A DNA stretch of 64,000 bases from assembly GCA_037039925.1 (NCBI GenBank), contig JAXRKP010000474.1, forward strand, positions 184,501 to 248,500, written 5' to 3'. Shown piece after piece: positions 47,901 to 57,890 of this stretch (positions within the stretch are counted from its first letter, which is position 1; each line of letters begins with the position of its first letter). Position numbers and translations under genes: made by a program. Under the pieces are notes generated by a model that was given only the letters and a program-made list of their open reading frames with translations, did not search any database and was not told the DNA's origin. The DNA comes from Doris montereyensis. Lineage: Eukaryota > Mollusca > Gastropoda > Nudibranchia > Dorididae.

Positions 47901-50900
47901 GGAAAACCTAACATTTGTAGCTTTCAATGCTGTTGCTACAGAAAATGAAGCATGAGGCATTTCGATAATCAGTATGTTACCCATGTTGTATGACAGTGCC
48001 AATCATATCACCACCAAGAAGCATTGTATGGATGTAATTAAGAGAGCTGTTGAATATCTCAACCCAGGACAGACACCAGTCATTGCAGTTAATCAACTAT
48101 ACACGCTTTCCAAACAAGTTCAATGGACATGGCCAGGAGATTATGGAGAAAACAAAATTGATATATTTCTTGATGGCATGCATATAAAGATGGCTCTTCT
48201 TAAAATGGTTGGATCTGCACTTGGCGGAAGTGGATGGACTGAGGTGATAACAAAACCTTGACTGTGTGGGCCTGGTACAACATATTCAATGTTGAAAGCT
48301 TCTCATCTTCAGCATTGTTGGCATGCGCATGAAATTACCGCAGCAGCTCTTTATTGTCTCCAACAAGACGTATATCTTCGAGCAAATGACGATGAAACAA
48401 TTAGAAAAATGACAAAGCTTTCGAAATACGATGCAAGGAATCAAAGGAATATCATGAAACATTTTTCTACTAGTCATTGATCCTTGAAACTGAGCTCACG
48501 ATCTTAAAATTCATCAGATCAGTAAGACAAGGAGATGTCGAATTATATGTAGATTCACTTTATCAATTAACGCCTTTGCTGTTTGCCATGGACCACACAA
48601 ATTACACACAGTGGCTGAAATTCTCTATCAGCTACAAACTCAAAAGAAATCCCCATTGAATGGGGCTGCATTCTCAATGACAATTGCCTTGCTCCATTTT
48701 GGACTTCTGGACACCTATGCCTGAAACATCCAAATCCTGCCAGGAACTGATCAAACGCAGCTGCCATAAAGTGTGTAGAACAACCTGTGGCTACAGGAAG
48801 GCTCATTACCTTGTACAGAAATGTGCTTTTGTGGAGGGTCTTGCATGTAACTAGGAAAAAAATAATATTTGTGTACCGTAATGTACCAAGTGTATATTTT
48901 TATGTGTGTTTGTTTATGTGCGTTTGTGTGTGTGTGTCTGTGCCTATGAGTGACAAATCAATGCTCTGAAAGTTGATATATGATTATTTTTGTAGACTCC
49001 GGTGCTGAGTAAGATATTTTGTATTCTTATGTAATTAGGTGACTTTCTTTGTACATAAGAGTATAATTTTAAATAAATAACAACCACTTACCTTGGCCAT
49101 AAGACTAAAGCAATTTCTCTAGTGGTCAGTATGGTCAATATTATGTGACCACGAATATGATACATGATATTTTCTCTTACATATGCTTTCTTCTTCACAA
49201 TTTCATGTAAGTTTAAATGTGAAATAAGATTAAATTTAACAAATTGTAACACCCATCAGCAAACAATGGGATTTTGTTTTCTGTATTGGTCAGTCTAATG
49301 GTCAGTTCAGGAGTTATTACTATCGTTTTGTTGTCTTGATTGTGAAGTATAAGCAAACCCAGAGACTTATATTTCAATTTTCTGTTTTTTTTCTTGCTTA
49401 TTTGTTCAATTGGTCAAATGGTCAATTTAGCCAGACGTTCAGTAACACTGGTCATACGGTCATCATAGTGTTTGCTCTTGTCACTTATGATAAACCTACT
49501 CTGCCCTTCCATAACACAGTCACACACGTTGTTCACAAAATTTGGTCAGTCTAGGAAGTTTTTTCTCTCTATACATACAAAATAAAGTGGACATTTCACT
49601 GGTCAGTTTTGCCATTCACGATAAAACGGTCATCATAGTCATAGCACGTATCAGTAATAAGTTGTGATAAATTACTCAGACCTTCCATGAGACATTTATT
49701 AACAATCAGGAAGGTTTTTTTTATATACAAATAAAGTAGACATTTCACTGGTTAGTTTTAGTCATTCACGGTCAAATGGTCATCATAGTTTGTCAATAGT
49801 GAGGTATGATAAAAAATTTTTCGCCTTTCCATCAAACATTTATCGACGATTATACGTTGTTTTCAGAATTTGATTAGCACAAGAAGTTTTTTTTTAAACA
49901 TACAAATAAAGTGGACATTCCACTGGTCAGTTTTGGTAATTCACGGTCAAACGATCATCATAGTGTTTGCGCTTGTCAATAATTAGTTATGATAAATGTA
50001 CTCTGCCCTTTCATGAGGCATTCATTAACAATCAGGAAGTTTTTAAAAATTATACAAATAAAGTGGGCATTTCACTAGCAAGTTTTGGTCATGCACGGTC
50101 AAACAGTCATCATAGTGTTTGTGCTTGTCAATAATAAGTTATGATAACTTTACTCTGCCCTTCCATGAAGCATTTATTGACGATTATACACGTTGTTCTC
50201 ACAGTTTGGTCAGCTCAGGAAGTTTTTTACTATACAAATATAGTGGACATTTCACTGGTCAGTTTTGGTCATTCAGGGTACTTTCTCAGGGTGGTTCTAT
50301 ATCAACAATCATTTATATTGGTATTAGCTAAGATATTGCCAAGTTTGGTGCTTTTATCACAATTTGCACAATTTTTGCACTAACTGACTCCGCTACTTGG
50401 TTTATCAGGACAATTTTTCATGGGCTTGTACTATGTACACGATGTCGCAAGTGCCAGTTAACAACAAACATAAGCCAGACACACCAGATATCCATTACGA
50501 AGGTGTGAAAGCAGGTGTTCAGCTAGTCCTTGCTTGTCCACCTAACAATACAGTATGGTGTTTACTCGGGCGGCACGTAGAAAGCAGACTTGTGCACTGT
50601 CATAGTCTTTTATTGCCCGCCTAATCCGCCAATCACAAGGGTGGACACGCGAGGAGATTTAACGATTCACCATGCCTTCTTGATTACGTGTTTTTTCTAT
50701 CTACCGTCCAACGAAGATCGACTGTGAGTGTCCATGACATCTCTGATGAATGCCATCTTTATTTTGATCAACTGGTCCTGTGGCTATTTGTTCATTTAAT
50801 TCTGCATTTTAGCACTCACAGAAGGGCTTAGGTACCTCAAACTGCTGAGGGAAAACCAAAATCCCTAGGTCACCGGGAAATCCGGCAGATCGGGACAATT

Positions 50901-53714
50901 TTACAATCCACCGAGTGTTCCCAATAGAGGTTCCACAATATATGCATGGTCATTTAAGTTGGGAAAATAAGATTTAAACTGATGAAAGGGAAATGAATTA
51001 TGAAGTGAACATCCATGGATGAAGTATATTTTTTCCATTTAAAAAAGAACAACTGACCAGTTATAACTTTAAATACTCAAAAACTATAATGTGTAAATTT
51101 CCAAATTCTAAAACAAAAAAACAAACAAAAATTTTAAAAAACAAATGCAATCTGTTGTGATATTTTTGCACCAGTTATATCATCTTCATGATATTTTCTT
51201 GCCTGATATTTCAAAGCCTGTTGATGATCCTAGTGGTAGTAGTGTGTGTGTGTGTGTATCAAATGCTTACCAATGAAAACATGACAACTCCTGAGATTGC
51301 ATCTGAAATTATGTGGCTCAGCCTTTGTGGTATCAAAGGTCCCCAATTTGGATCCTGAAATGTGAAAAAACATCAAGGAAGACAAAAAAAAGATGCTACA
51401 TAAACTTTATAATCTTATGGTCCTAGAACTTTATTTGCTTTCATTACATTCAGATAGATAGGCAGGACAAAAAATTGATTCAAATTCAGTCTTTCTATAA
51501 CATTTGTCATATCTTATTCTGAAAACCATTCTGTCATCGAGACATATGCATGCCATATCAATGATGATCTTAGAGAACAGATTCATCATTTCATCTGAAC
51601 AAAAACAGTTTTAAAACACACACTGGTGAAACTATCTAAATTGAAAGAAATGACATTATATAATATTAAAATCCCATAGGAACAAAGACGAGACAAGCAT
51701 AAGGAATAGACAGAAAATAATGGGCCACCATGGGCATTGAGCCTGCAGCCTCTGCGTCGGGACCATCACCCCACCATGAGAAGAAAATGTGCAACCGACT
51801 GAACTAACTACACTCCTTTTAAGGAGATCGACGCAGAGGTTGCGGGTTCAATGCCAAAGGTGGCCAAGATTTTTTCGGTCTATTCCTTTGTATTTGTCTC
51901 ATCTTTGTTCCTGTGGGGCTTTTATATCATATAATGTCATTTCCTGCACTTTTTTGACATATCTTTTGCCTCCCTGTTTGTCTTTACAACAGTCTAAAAG
52001 ATATAAGATAGCCTTATTCATCAATGTGGAATACAGATTAAAGTATTAGTGAACTTGTTTATGGAGATTTTACAGCTGTTAAAAAAGATTGAAATAATTT
52101 TAAGATATATTACTGTTTAGGCATCAGCACAAAAGTTAAATGTCATCTAATGGGCTGAAAACAAATGTACTGTCAGTAAGTAAAGTTCTGTAAAGGCTGT
52201 AAGGCCCATAGATACAGGATTTTCATCCCAGTTCCTATAGCATGAAGCAGAACAGTGACAATACCTCGTCTCCTTGAAAGGATATTAGTCTGTTATATAT
52301 TTTACTCTCTCGCTGATGCTTGTACACATTTGTACATAAGTCAAGTGTGAAACTGCATGTTGTCTTTCCCAGGAAATCAGAAATGCAAAAGTAGACCTAG
52401 CATTGCAAGGATTCGGACGCAGGACCTCACAATCCAAGGTCTAGCAACTTTACCACTAGGCCGAATTCGGAGGCGTCGTGGGTGCAATTGGTAGTAATGT
52501 GAATTTGTTATCACAATGATTCATTACTCTGGCTAGCCTATTTTTTCATGACTTTGTTTAAGTCTAATTTTCTTTAGTGTTGGGCAAAGTTTGATGTAGA
52601 AACCTTAATTTTGTGCACGGTGTACATGAGAATGAACGTAAGACAAGAACTTTTTAAATATTGGTGTGTGAAGATATTTCTCAACTGTGCGCACCTCTTC
52701 TCCCTGGTGTGCACACACGTGCACAGCTTACATGGAACATTGTTGTCAGTCTGTATGATTTTGAATGTAACCATGAGCTGTTAACCTTATTTTGATTTTA
52801 AAGTGATGTATTCAATTCTATTTTCGAAATATTTGGTGCTATGTCTAAATTTACTTTCAGTTAGCAGTTTGTTCCAGTCTTCTGTAGGCCTACAGGAGTG
52901 CAAGTGACAATCAATGTTTGACAATGGGAGCATTCATGTTTGTCAACCTGATTTTCACTTTGCTTTCCTCATCTGACTCAAGTGTAATTAAGTACCTAGT
53001 TATAAGCAGTAGAAATGGTGTAGCCTAACAATTCATGAGGAAATGATACAGAAGTCACTACTGACTGCATGTGTTGAAGGCTAACAAATCACCGGGAATA
53101 GACAGGATTCACCCAAAATTTGTGAAAGAATTGTCACATGAATTAGCGAAACCCTGAAAATACTATTCAGAAAATATATTGAAATAAGAAAGGTACCCAG
53201 AGTGTGGAAAAAAGCAAAAATTAGTACTATATTCAAAAAAGGAAATAAAACTTTAGCAGGGAATTCTATTGTTTGTCATATGACAAGAGTGAGTGTGTGG
53301 TGAGATGGAAAGTGAAGCAGCTAGAGCTAGCTATGAAGAAGACAGGAGCAGTCAAAAAGAAAGTTTAATGTTGTCTTCCTGTGTTTATAAAAGTTTAAAT
53401 AAATGTTTAAGTTCAGAAAACAAGACTCAAATTTCTTTGACAGTATCAAATATAGATCTAGCTCTGGATCTAGATGTATATTTTTTAAATGTATCTTCCA
53501 TACAAACATAAAAAGAGTTGCTGTTATACTCTAGTCAAATTCACTTCTAATTAGTAATACACCTACTGACCACTCGTTCATGTTTGCCGTAGGGAGCTGG
53601 CTTCACCCACTGACCGATGAGTGTTGCCAAAGCAAATATGAAGCCAAAGATGACCAGTCCAAAATGCACCCAGAAATATGCAGTGCCTGGCTCATAAAAA
53701 GAATAGGGTATAGC
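38985..53714 (-). CDS. SRD5A: Steroid 5-alpha-reductase family membrane enzyme (first exon and a microexon not found)
   Basis: Family members reduce a C=C bond next to a carbonyl with NADPH, in the ER membrane; classical ones act on 3-oxo-delta4 steroids. Exons on the minus strand: 53571-53714, 51271-51354, about 49092-49134 (weak), 44333-44386, 43881-43973, 43247-43374, 42128-42218, 40443-40531, 38985-39048. Landmarks: [64 protein letters not shown] (the C-terminal cofactor-site motif), [12 protein letters not shown] and [20 protein letters not shown]. Several hydrophobic helices are visible. The recovered length, near 260 codons, fits the family. The ATG exon must lie above 53714. The last junction is one base out of phase and about 8 residues (the usual HHxWY region) are missing, pointing to an unseen microexon. 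Substrate cannot be told from sequence. Confidence 0.85.
39990..40140. repeat. Internal duplication around CCTTCCACCCCC
   Basis: ATAGGTTGCCCTTCCACCCC (about 39991) recurs as ATAGGTTGCTCTTCCACCCC (about 40119). Small local repeat in the 3'-most intron of the reductase gene. Confidence 0.6.
40443..40531 (-). CDS. SRD5A: SRD5A-like exon
   Basis: [29 protein letters not shown]; acceptor TGTACAG, donor GTAAGC; phase 1 out. Confidence 0.88.
41882..41914. repeat. Poly-C run, 33 bases
   Basis: Uninterrupted C tract in a reductase intron. Exact length is prone to sequencing error. Confidence 0.95.
42128..42218 (-). CDS. SRD5A: SRD5A-like exon with conserved cofactor-site motif
   Basis: [29 protein letters not shown]; GYxIPxGGxFExxSxPNYxxEIxEW is the most diagnostic segment. 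Acceptor CACCAG, donor GTATGT. Confidence 0.93.
42454..43070 (-). pseudogene. Non-LTR retrotransposon, 3' end of reverse transcriptase ORF
   Basis: Minus strand reads [13 protein letters not shown], then [39 protein letters not shown], then [15 protein letters not shown] and [11 protein letters not shown]. This order is the C-terminal end typical of many invertebrate LINE polymerases (KTRIAxAxxAMxxLxxIW, SVLLYGxETW, RKLxWFGHVxRH, xEGxRRRGRxxxxW). At least two frame breaks. The RT core and endonuclease are absent. Confidence 0.85.
43247..43374 (-). CDS. SRD5A: SRD5A-like exon
   Basis: [33 protein letters not shown]; the DxRFxLGxxLFxxGxxxNxxxDxxLxxLR block is typical. Acceptor TTTCAG, donor GTAAAT. 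Confidence 0.9.
43881..43973 (-). CDS. SRD5A: SRD5A-like exon
   Basis: [30 protein letters not shown]; acceptor TCTCAG, donor GTAAGT. Confidence 0.85.
44333..44386 (-). CDS. SRD5A: SRD5A-like exon (RGIIHPLV)
   Basis: [17 protein letters not shown]; acceptor TTTTCAG, donor GTAAGG; corresponds to the HRxxIxP segment of the family. Confidence 0.85.
45175..45310. mobile_element. Fragment of a pogo-like element end
   Basis: ACTCTCTAATCGGGACCCCA, GAAACCCGGCCAAATGGGAA and TATTTTACCTCTCTAAACAG GAAAGGCCC match the left end of the 54552-55279 element. The rest of the element is absent. Confidence 0.7.
46150..48854 (+). pseudogene. Broken, intronless copy of a multi-copy metazoan gene family with Cys-rich tail
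   Basis: About 2.7 kb in one orientation but changing frame, antisense in a reductase intron. N-terminus has [20 protein letters not shown] (zinc-ribbon-like), then [155 protein letters not shown], and ends [20 protein letters not shown] to EGLACN-stop. I remember this order from large, multi-copy, uncharacterised proteins in cnidarians, molluscs and fish; no function is established to my knowledge. Frame breaks (a poly-A run near 46580; near 46730; near 47225) and stops, plus Cys losses in the tail, show it is dead. AATAAA follows near 49071. Absence of introns and multi-copy nature suggest spread as or by a mobile element. Confidence 0.7.
49092..49134 (-). CDS. SRD5A: Possible SRD5A-like exon (weak)
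   Basis: Frame ending [11 protein letters not shown] with a good donor GTAAGT and correct phase into RGIIHPL of the next exon. The acceptor could not be fixed in phase with the previous exon, so the left limit in coding direction is approximate and the exon may be wrong. Confidence 0.4.
49260..50330. repeat. Diverged tandem repeat, period about 150-180 bp
   Basis: Five to six copies. GACATTTCACTGGTCAGTTT recurs at about 49590, 49740, 49914, 50067 and 50247. Each unit continues with TCAAACGGTCATCATAGTGT, ATGATAAxxxTACTCTGCCC, TTCCATGAxxCATTTATTGA and TCAGGAAGTTTTTT. Lies between the pseudogene and a pogo-like copy. Confidence 0.88.
50428..50937. mobile_element. Pogo-like element, 5'-truncated copy
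   Basis: About 400 bp closely match the interior of 54552-55279 (TACACGATGTCGCAAGTGCC, TCTTTTATTGCCCGCCTAAT, GATCAACTGGTCCTGTGGCT) and the end still shows the CCAATAGAGGTTCCACA terminus. The left terminus is missing. Confidence 0.78.
51271..51354 (-). CDS. SRD5A: SRD5A-like exon (WGPLIPQRL)
   Basis: [20 protein letters not shown] then SGVVMFSL, 28 codons, phase 0; acceptor TTTCAG, donor GTAAGC. Confidence 0.87.
51636..51765 (-). mobile_element. SINE copy, minus, left half of an inverted pair
   Basis: Reverse complement reads GACGCAGAGGCTGCAGGCTC AATGCCC, then TTTTCTGTCTATTCCTTATG and GTCTCGTCTTTGTTCCTATG, ending AATGTCATTTCTTTC. Mirrors 51820-51955. Confidence 0.8.
51820..51955 (+). mobile_element. 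SINE copy, plus, right half of an inverted pair
   Basis: GACGCAGAGGTTGCGGGTTC AATGCC (B-box-like GGTTCAATGCC), then TTTTCGGTCTATTCCTTTGT, GTCTCATCTTTGTTCCTGTG and AATGTCATTTCCTGC. The tRNA-like heads of the two copies face each other across about 55 bp. Confidence 0.82.
52255..52475 (-). mobile_element. tRNA-like SINE fragment, minus orientation
   Basis: Reverse complement has CGGCCTAGTGGTAAAGTTGC (A-box region) and GCGTCCGAATCCTTGCA (degenerate B box). The body matches the SINE parts at 62400-62510 and 63820-64000 (GTACACATTTGTACAT; GTxTTxCCCAxGGAA). Confidence 0.7.
53070..53275 (+). pseudogene. Non-LTR retrotransposon RT fragment
   Basis: [26 protein letters not shown], then after a one-base break [19 protein letters not shown] and [12 protein letters not shown]. 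This is the NKSPGxDxIHPxxLKEL...PxxWKxAxxxPIFKKGDK region at the start of the RT domain of CR1/jockey-like LINEs. Isolated fragment. Confidence 0.85.
53571..53714 (-). CDS. SRD5A: SRD5A-like exon with first visible membrane helix
   Basis: [20 protein letters not shown], a hydrophobic helix, then [15 protein letters not shown]; 48 codons, phase 0. Donor GTCAGT chosen because it alone keeps frame with the next exon. Acceptor TTTCAG. No start Met, so a short upstream exon exists. Confidence 0.85.
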
Positions 53715-53957
53715 CTGAAAGTTGAAAGCAAAAAATTATGATTACAATTTTGGTCACATATAAAATCATTACTAGATCTAGATCTAGAATAGTATTTTAA
53801 AAATAGTTTATCCAGAGGAAGGCAAATCGGACAAATCTCATTTATTGAACTAATGGATGGAGCAGTTAATTCTTTTCACATTAATATCATATAAAAAATC
53901 TTGGTTTCGATTCTTTCATTTTATACAATGTTTTTCAGAAACGATAAAGGCTTAACT

Positions 53958-54526
53958 CAAGAAAAGCAACGGCCCTTTATTTAGGGCATGTTGCAGTTGG
54001 TCCGGAGCGTGCAGGCCCTATATTTAGGGCCGCCATCATTGGCACGGGAAGCGCGCAGGCCCTATATTTAGGACCAGACACCTAGGCTTCTTTAATGGAA
54101 ATTTCCACTTTCCTTACATGGTTTACGACGTAGTTTGACGTTTGAGTTTATAGTTAAAAAACAGCCAATGAGATTACAATTTAATTTAAGCTCATGGCTT
54201 TCCCGGTAGCCTCGTTATCATTCGTCAAAGTGACGCTTTCCCATTCAACACACTTCGTGCAAACCTAAGTTGATTAACGGCTATTGCTGCTATTGTTTAG
54301 TCCTTGGTTTAAGTTTCTCTTGTTGAAATAACATCTCAATACGAATTCCTTATTCTTTCAACTTATAGAAAATGCTTGTTTTATAGGTCTTTCGTCACCT
54401 GTAAACGTGAACTCATTGTTCAAACTAAGTCTAAATCCTAGCTTCACCCGTTTTTTCATGCAAATGGCTGGATCAACCCCTCACTGTAAAAAGGTCACTT
54501 CCGGTAACACAGCGAGCTCTACTTGG
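53958..54526. mobile_element. About 570-bp insertion in R1 carrying three GGCCC palindromes
   Basis: Flanks are (C)TTAACT on the left (53951-53957) and GTTAACT on the right (54527-54533), consistent with an imperfect 7-bp target duplication, and the surrounding R1 is continuous without it. No TIR or reading frame recognised. Contains GGCCCTTTATTTAGGGC (53971), GGCCCTATATTTAGGGCC (54014) and GGCCCTATATTTAGGACC (54058). Confidence 0.55.
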
Positions 54527-54551
54527 GTTAACTTTCAACACATCGGTTGTA

Positions 54552-55279
54552 CAATGGAACCTCTCTAATCGGAAACCCGGCCAATCGGGAAGAATTCCCA
54601 GGAACAGAATTATTTCTATATATTTTACCTCTCTAAACGGGAAAGGTCCCTGGCTAATCGGGAGAATTTTCACATGCTTGCATTGATTATCATTACCATT
54701 TCCCCATGTTTATTTATTCCAACACTTACTTTTTATCACAATATGGTTTCGTGTTACAAAACAGCAATTATTATACTTGCATTAGTGCTACATGTGTTAT
54801 ACATTGCATAATATGTACACGATGTCGCAAGTGCCAGTTCGTGACGACCATAAGCCAGACATCCATTAAGAATGTGTGAAAGCAGGCATCAAGCCAAACC
54901 TTGCTCGTTCTCCTAACAATAGAGTACGGTGTTGACAAGGTGCAGCGCTTAGAAAGTTGTGCATTGTCATAGCCTTTTATTGCCCGCCTCATCCGTCAAT
55001 CGCAAGGGTGGACACAAGAGGAAATTTAACGACCCACCATGCCTTCTTGACTACATGTCTTATCTATCTACACTCCAAGGAAGATCAATTGCGAGTGTGA
55101 GTGACATCTTTGACGAATGTCATCTCCGTTTTGATCAACTGGTCCAGTGGCTACTAGTTCGTTTCATTCTGCATTTTACCACTCACAGAAGGGCTAGTTC
55201 CCCGGCAAATAGGAGAAGTTCGGCAAATCGGGACGATTTTAAAATCCGCCAAGACTTCCTGATTAGAGGGGTTACACTG
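54552..55279. mobile_element. Pogo-like non-autonomous element, 728 bp, TA target
   Basis: Ends are inverted: left CAATGGAACCTCTCTAATCGG, right in reverse complement CAGTGTAACCCCTCTAATCAGG. TA lies on both sides (54550-54551 and 55280-55281). Removing the element rejoins R1 exactly (CAACACATCGGTTGTA / TACCATAAAAGCC). The 121-codon ORF at 54959-55324 runs out of the element and matches nothing I know. Confidence 0.82.
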
Positions 55280-56312
55280 TACCATAAAAGCCAGAAATTT
55301 TTTCAAAAGCATAATAAAGCATAATAACAAGTTGGTACTCATTTTAATCATCACAAAGTACTCTCTCCGAAAAATGTACTTTTGAGGAATGATTAATTTT
55401 TTTTAGCTTAGATCAGCTGCAAATTACGGGATACATGGCACACACCTGTTATAAGAAAAGTGCCATCTGACATGAGTATATGGGACCCGGAGCAGTTGAA
55501 GTAGGGTCGACTAGAAGTATTTGAGAGCCTCTCAAGATTGTATGACGTTTCAAAGTATTATACTATTCTTTTCTAGGTTTATAATTATGTGTGCAGAAAT
55601 ATTCAAATGACGGAAAAAATATTTTAAATGCGATTCTCTCGAAATGTTACTTTTTGACAGTAATGTGCGATCTACTTTTTAAAATTTTCTTGTCCCATTG
55701 CCCCCAATTTGATGTATAACATCTATGAAACGATACAAAATTTCTTCCTGTAGCGATTTTCAATCTCTTCAAATCTTTGCAAAAAGAGTTCTTTTTGTGA
55801 TTAAATTTGGTAAAAAACTGGAAAGGATGCATGCATTTTTTAAAAATTCATAAAAGTAAAAACTGTTTAATTCATCAATAATGGTTACTGGGTGCGGCTA
55901 GATATTGAACTGAATAATTTGAGTGCAAAGTTACAGTCAAGTTTGTTCAAAACAGAAAATGCCTATTTGAATAGATGTTGTTGGTATTTTTGCAATATAA
56001 ACCCAAGATGGCGGCATTCCCATGGCAACCATAAGATTAAAAATAAAATTATAATATATTTTTTCAGCTAATTTAGACATGCCGAGAACAATGGTAGTGG
56101 TTAAAATTGAAGTCGATAGATCTATCACATAATCAATAAATGAATAGAATACATGCTTCCTTTGCCGAGGAAAGATTTGTTTACAAAAGAAACATGCCGT
56201 AGCTCTGTGGTGAGTGTGAGTGATGCATTTAGATTTATGTCACAACACAGTCAAGTGGAAATGAGTTTAAAAAGGTACATCTTGATCTAGATGGAAAGAG
56301 GTAGACCTACCT

Positions 56313-56344
56313 TATCCCCCCTCTCTCTCTCTCTCTCTCTCTCT
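56313..56344. repeat. Short (CT)n tract
   Basis: CCCCCCTCTCTCT... run of about 30 bp. Confidence 0.9.
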
Positions 56345-56399
56345 CATACGAGAGTCGAAAAAGTTTGTCCTACCTCAAACATTGTCGAATTCACAATGA

Positions 56400-56910
56400 C
56401 ATAGAATTCTATATCTAGATCTAAATAATAATATATTATATCTAGATCTAGATCTAGTCTATATCTAGATCTGGAGTACCAACAACCAAAACTGCGGCAT
56501 CATGCTGGATTGATACATGAGAAGTGGGTGGAGCTATGTAAAGAGCTCTTGCTTCAGCTCATATCAAAGTACACTTGCACCATGTCACCAACAGGGTGGG
56601 GCCGGGGTTTGTTGTAGATCTAGAATATAATATGGGTCTGATTGAAATGTTTTGTAATAAAAAGAACGATCAGGAAAGGTCAAAGTTCAAAAGTTCATTT
56701 TCCGCTGAGGATGCCTGCAGGGATTGTTAAAGATCAGGGAAACCAAACAATAAATGTTTATAGATCTACATCTAGAAATCTAGATCTAGTATAGTTCTAA
56801 ATCTAAATCTCTAGATTTTGATCCATATAGATTTAGCTCTAGATTTAGAAAACCCAACATCTTATCTAGATCTAGTCTATATAAGTATAGATTTCCAGAT
56901 CTAAAATCTA
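56400..56910. repeat. Cluster of AGATCT/TCTAGA palindromic repeats
   Basis: Dense overlapping TCTAGATCTAGATC motifs at 56410-56475 and 56760-56910. The same motif is scattered through the window (8520, 9323, 41270, 53455, 53772). Confidence 0.8.
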
Positions 56911-57135
56911 GATTTTTGTTCTGATAAAGGCTAATTTTTTCCAATCAGGAGAAATCCAGTAAGCCTTAGCGATTTTTCTTGATTTTCGGCTTTGAATAAT
57001 GCAATGAATTAATTTTATGCAGCTCAGTAATTAACTAAAATCGAGACTATTGAATTTAGTTCATTATATTCATTTAGAATCTAGATCTAATTATATCATT
57101 TATTTCCTTGTAGAATCTGTCTCAATGTTAGTTTT

Positions 57136-57456
<321 letters not shown>

Positions 57457-57735
57457 TCTCTCTTCTCTTGTGCATCAGTGCCATTCCGATTTCAAACTCA
57501 CAACAAGAAGTTACACTACACTGCCTTTCACAACAAGAATGTGGTGAATGAAATTTCACCATAAAATCAAGTCTTAGCCTAGATTCTAGATTTATTTCAT
57601 ATTTATCATCAGTTTTTTGTGAAATTGTTGCTTTGATATTCATATAATCTAAGATAGATAGGTATCTTTGTCTAGATGTAGATATAATAATATATGTTTT
57701 ATCATTGTTTTGCTTTCAGATAAGTGTCATGAAAA

Positions 57736-57890
57736 ATGGATGCTTCTGTCTTCACAGCTTTTGATGCATTTGATTTTGAAAACAATGCAAATTTCCAAAA
57801 GGGATGGGCATCTGTGAAAGGGCTTCTCAACTCTGACACTGATACTATTGAAGGAGATTATCTGAGGGCAAAATCGTTTTTCTTCTCAAA
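57736..57890 (+). CDS. First coding exon of an unrecognised gene
   Basis: An acceptor TGCTTTCAG (57719) is followed by 16 nt of leader, then ATG and 51 codons plus 2 bases to donor GTAATT. Sequence starts MDASVFTAFDAFDFENNANF and ends LRAKSFFFSK, soluble and mildly acidic. Without splicing the frame stops after 52 codons. The clean acceptor and donor, and amino-acid usage unlike the surrounding repeats, support a real exon; an upstream 5' UTR exon is implied. I do not recognise the family, and no following exon was found before 64000, where the sequence is mostly repeats. Possibly divergent from the reductase gene. Confidence 0.5.

Larger units (their letters stand above)
53820..56125 (-). 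repeat. Interspersed repeat R1, inverted copy split by two insertions
   Basis: Read in reverse complement, 56125 down to 55282, then 54549-54527, then 53957-53820 reproduce the landmark order of 30930-31900. The host repeat is interrupted twice (53958-54526 and 54552-55279). It also includes GGTTGCCATGGGAATGCCGC near 56015. Lies upstream of the first visible reductase exon. Confidence 0.78.

Noticed and set aside
54959..55324. 121-codon ORF as a transposase
   Set aside because: It runs from inside the pogo-like element across its end into R1 and shows no helix-turn-helix or DDE motif.
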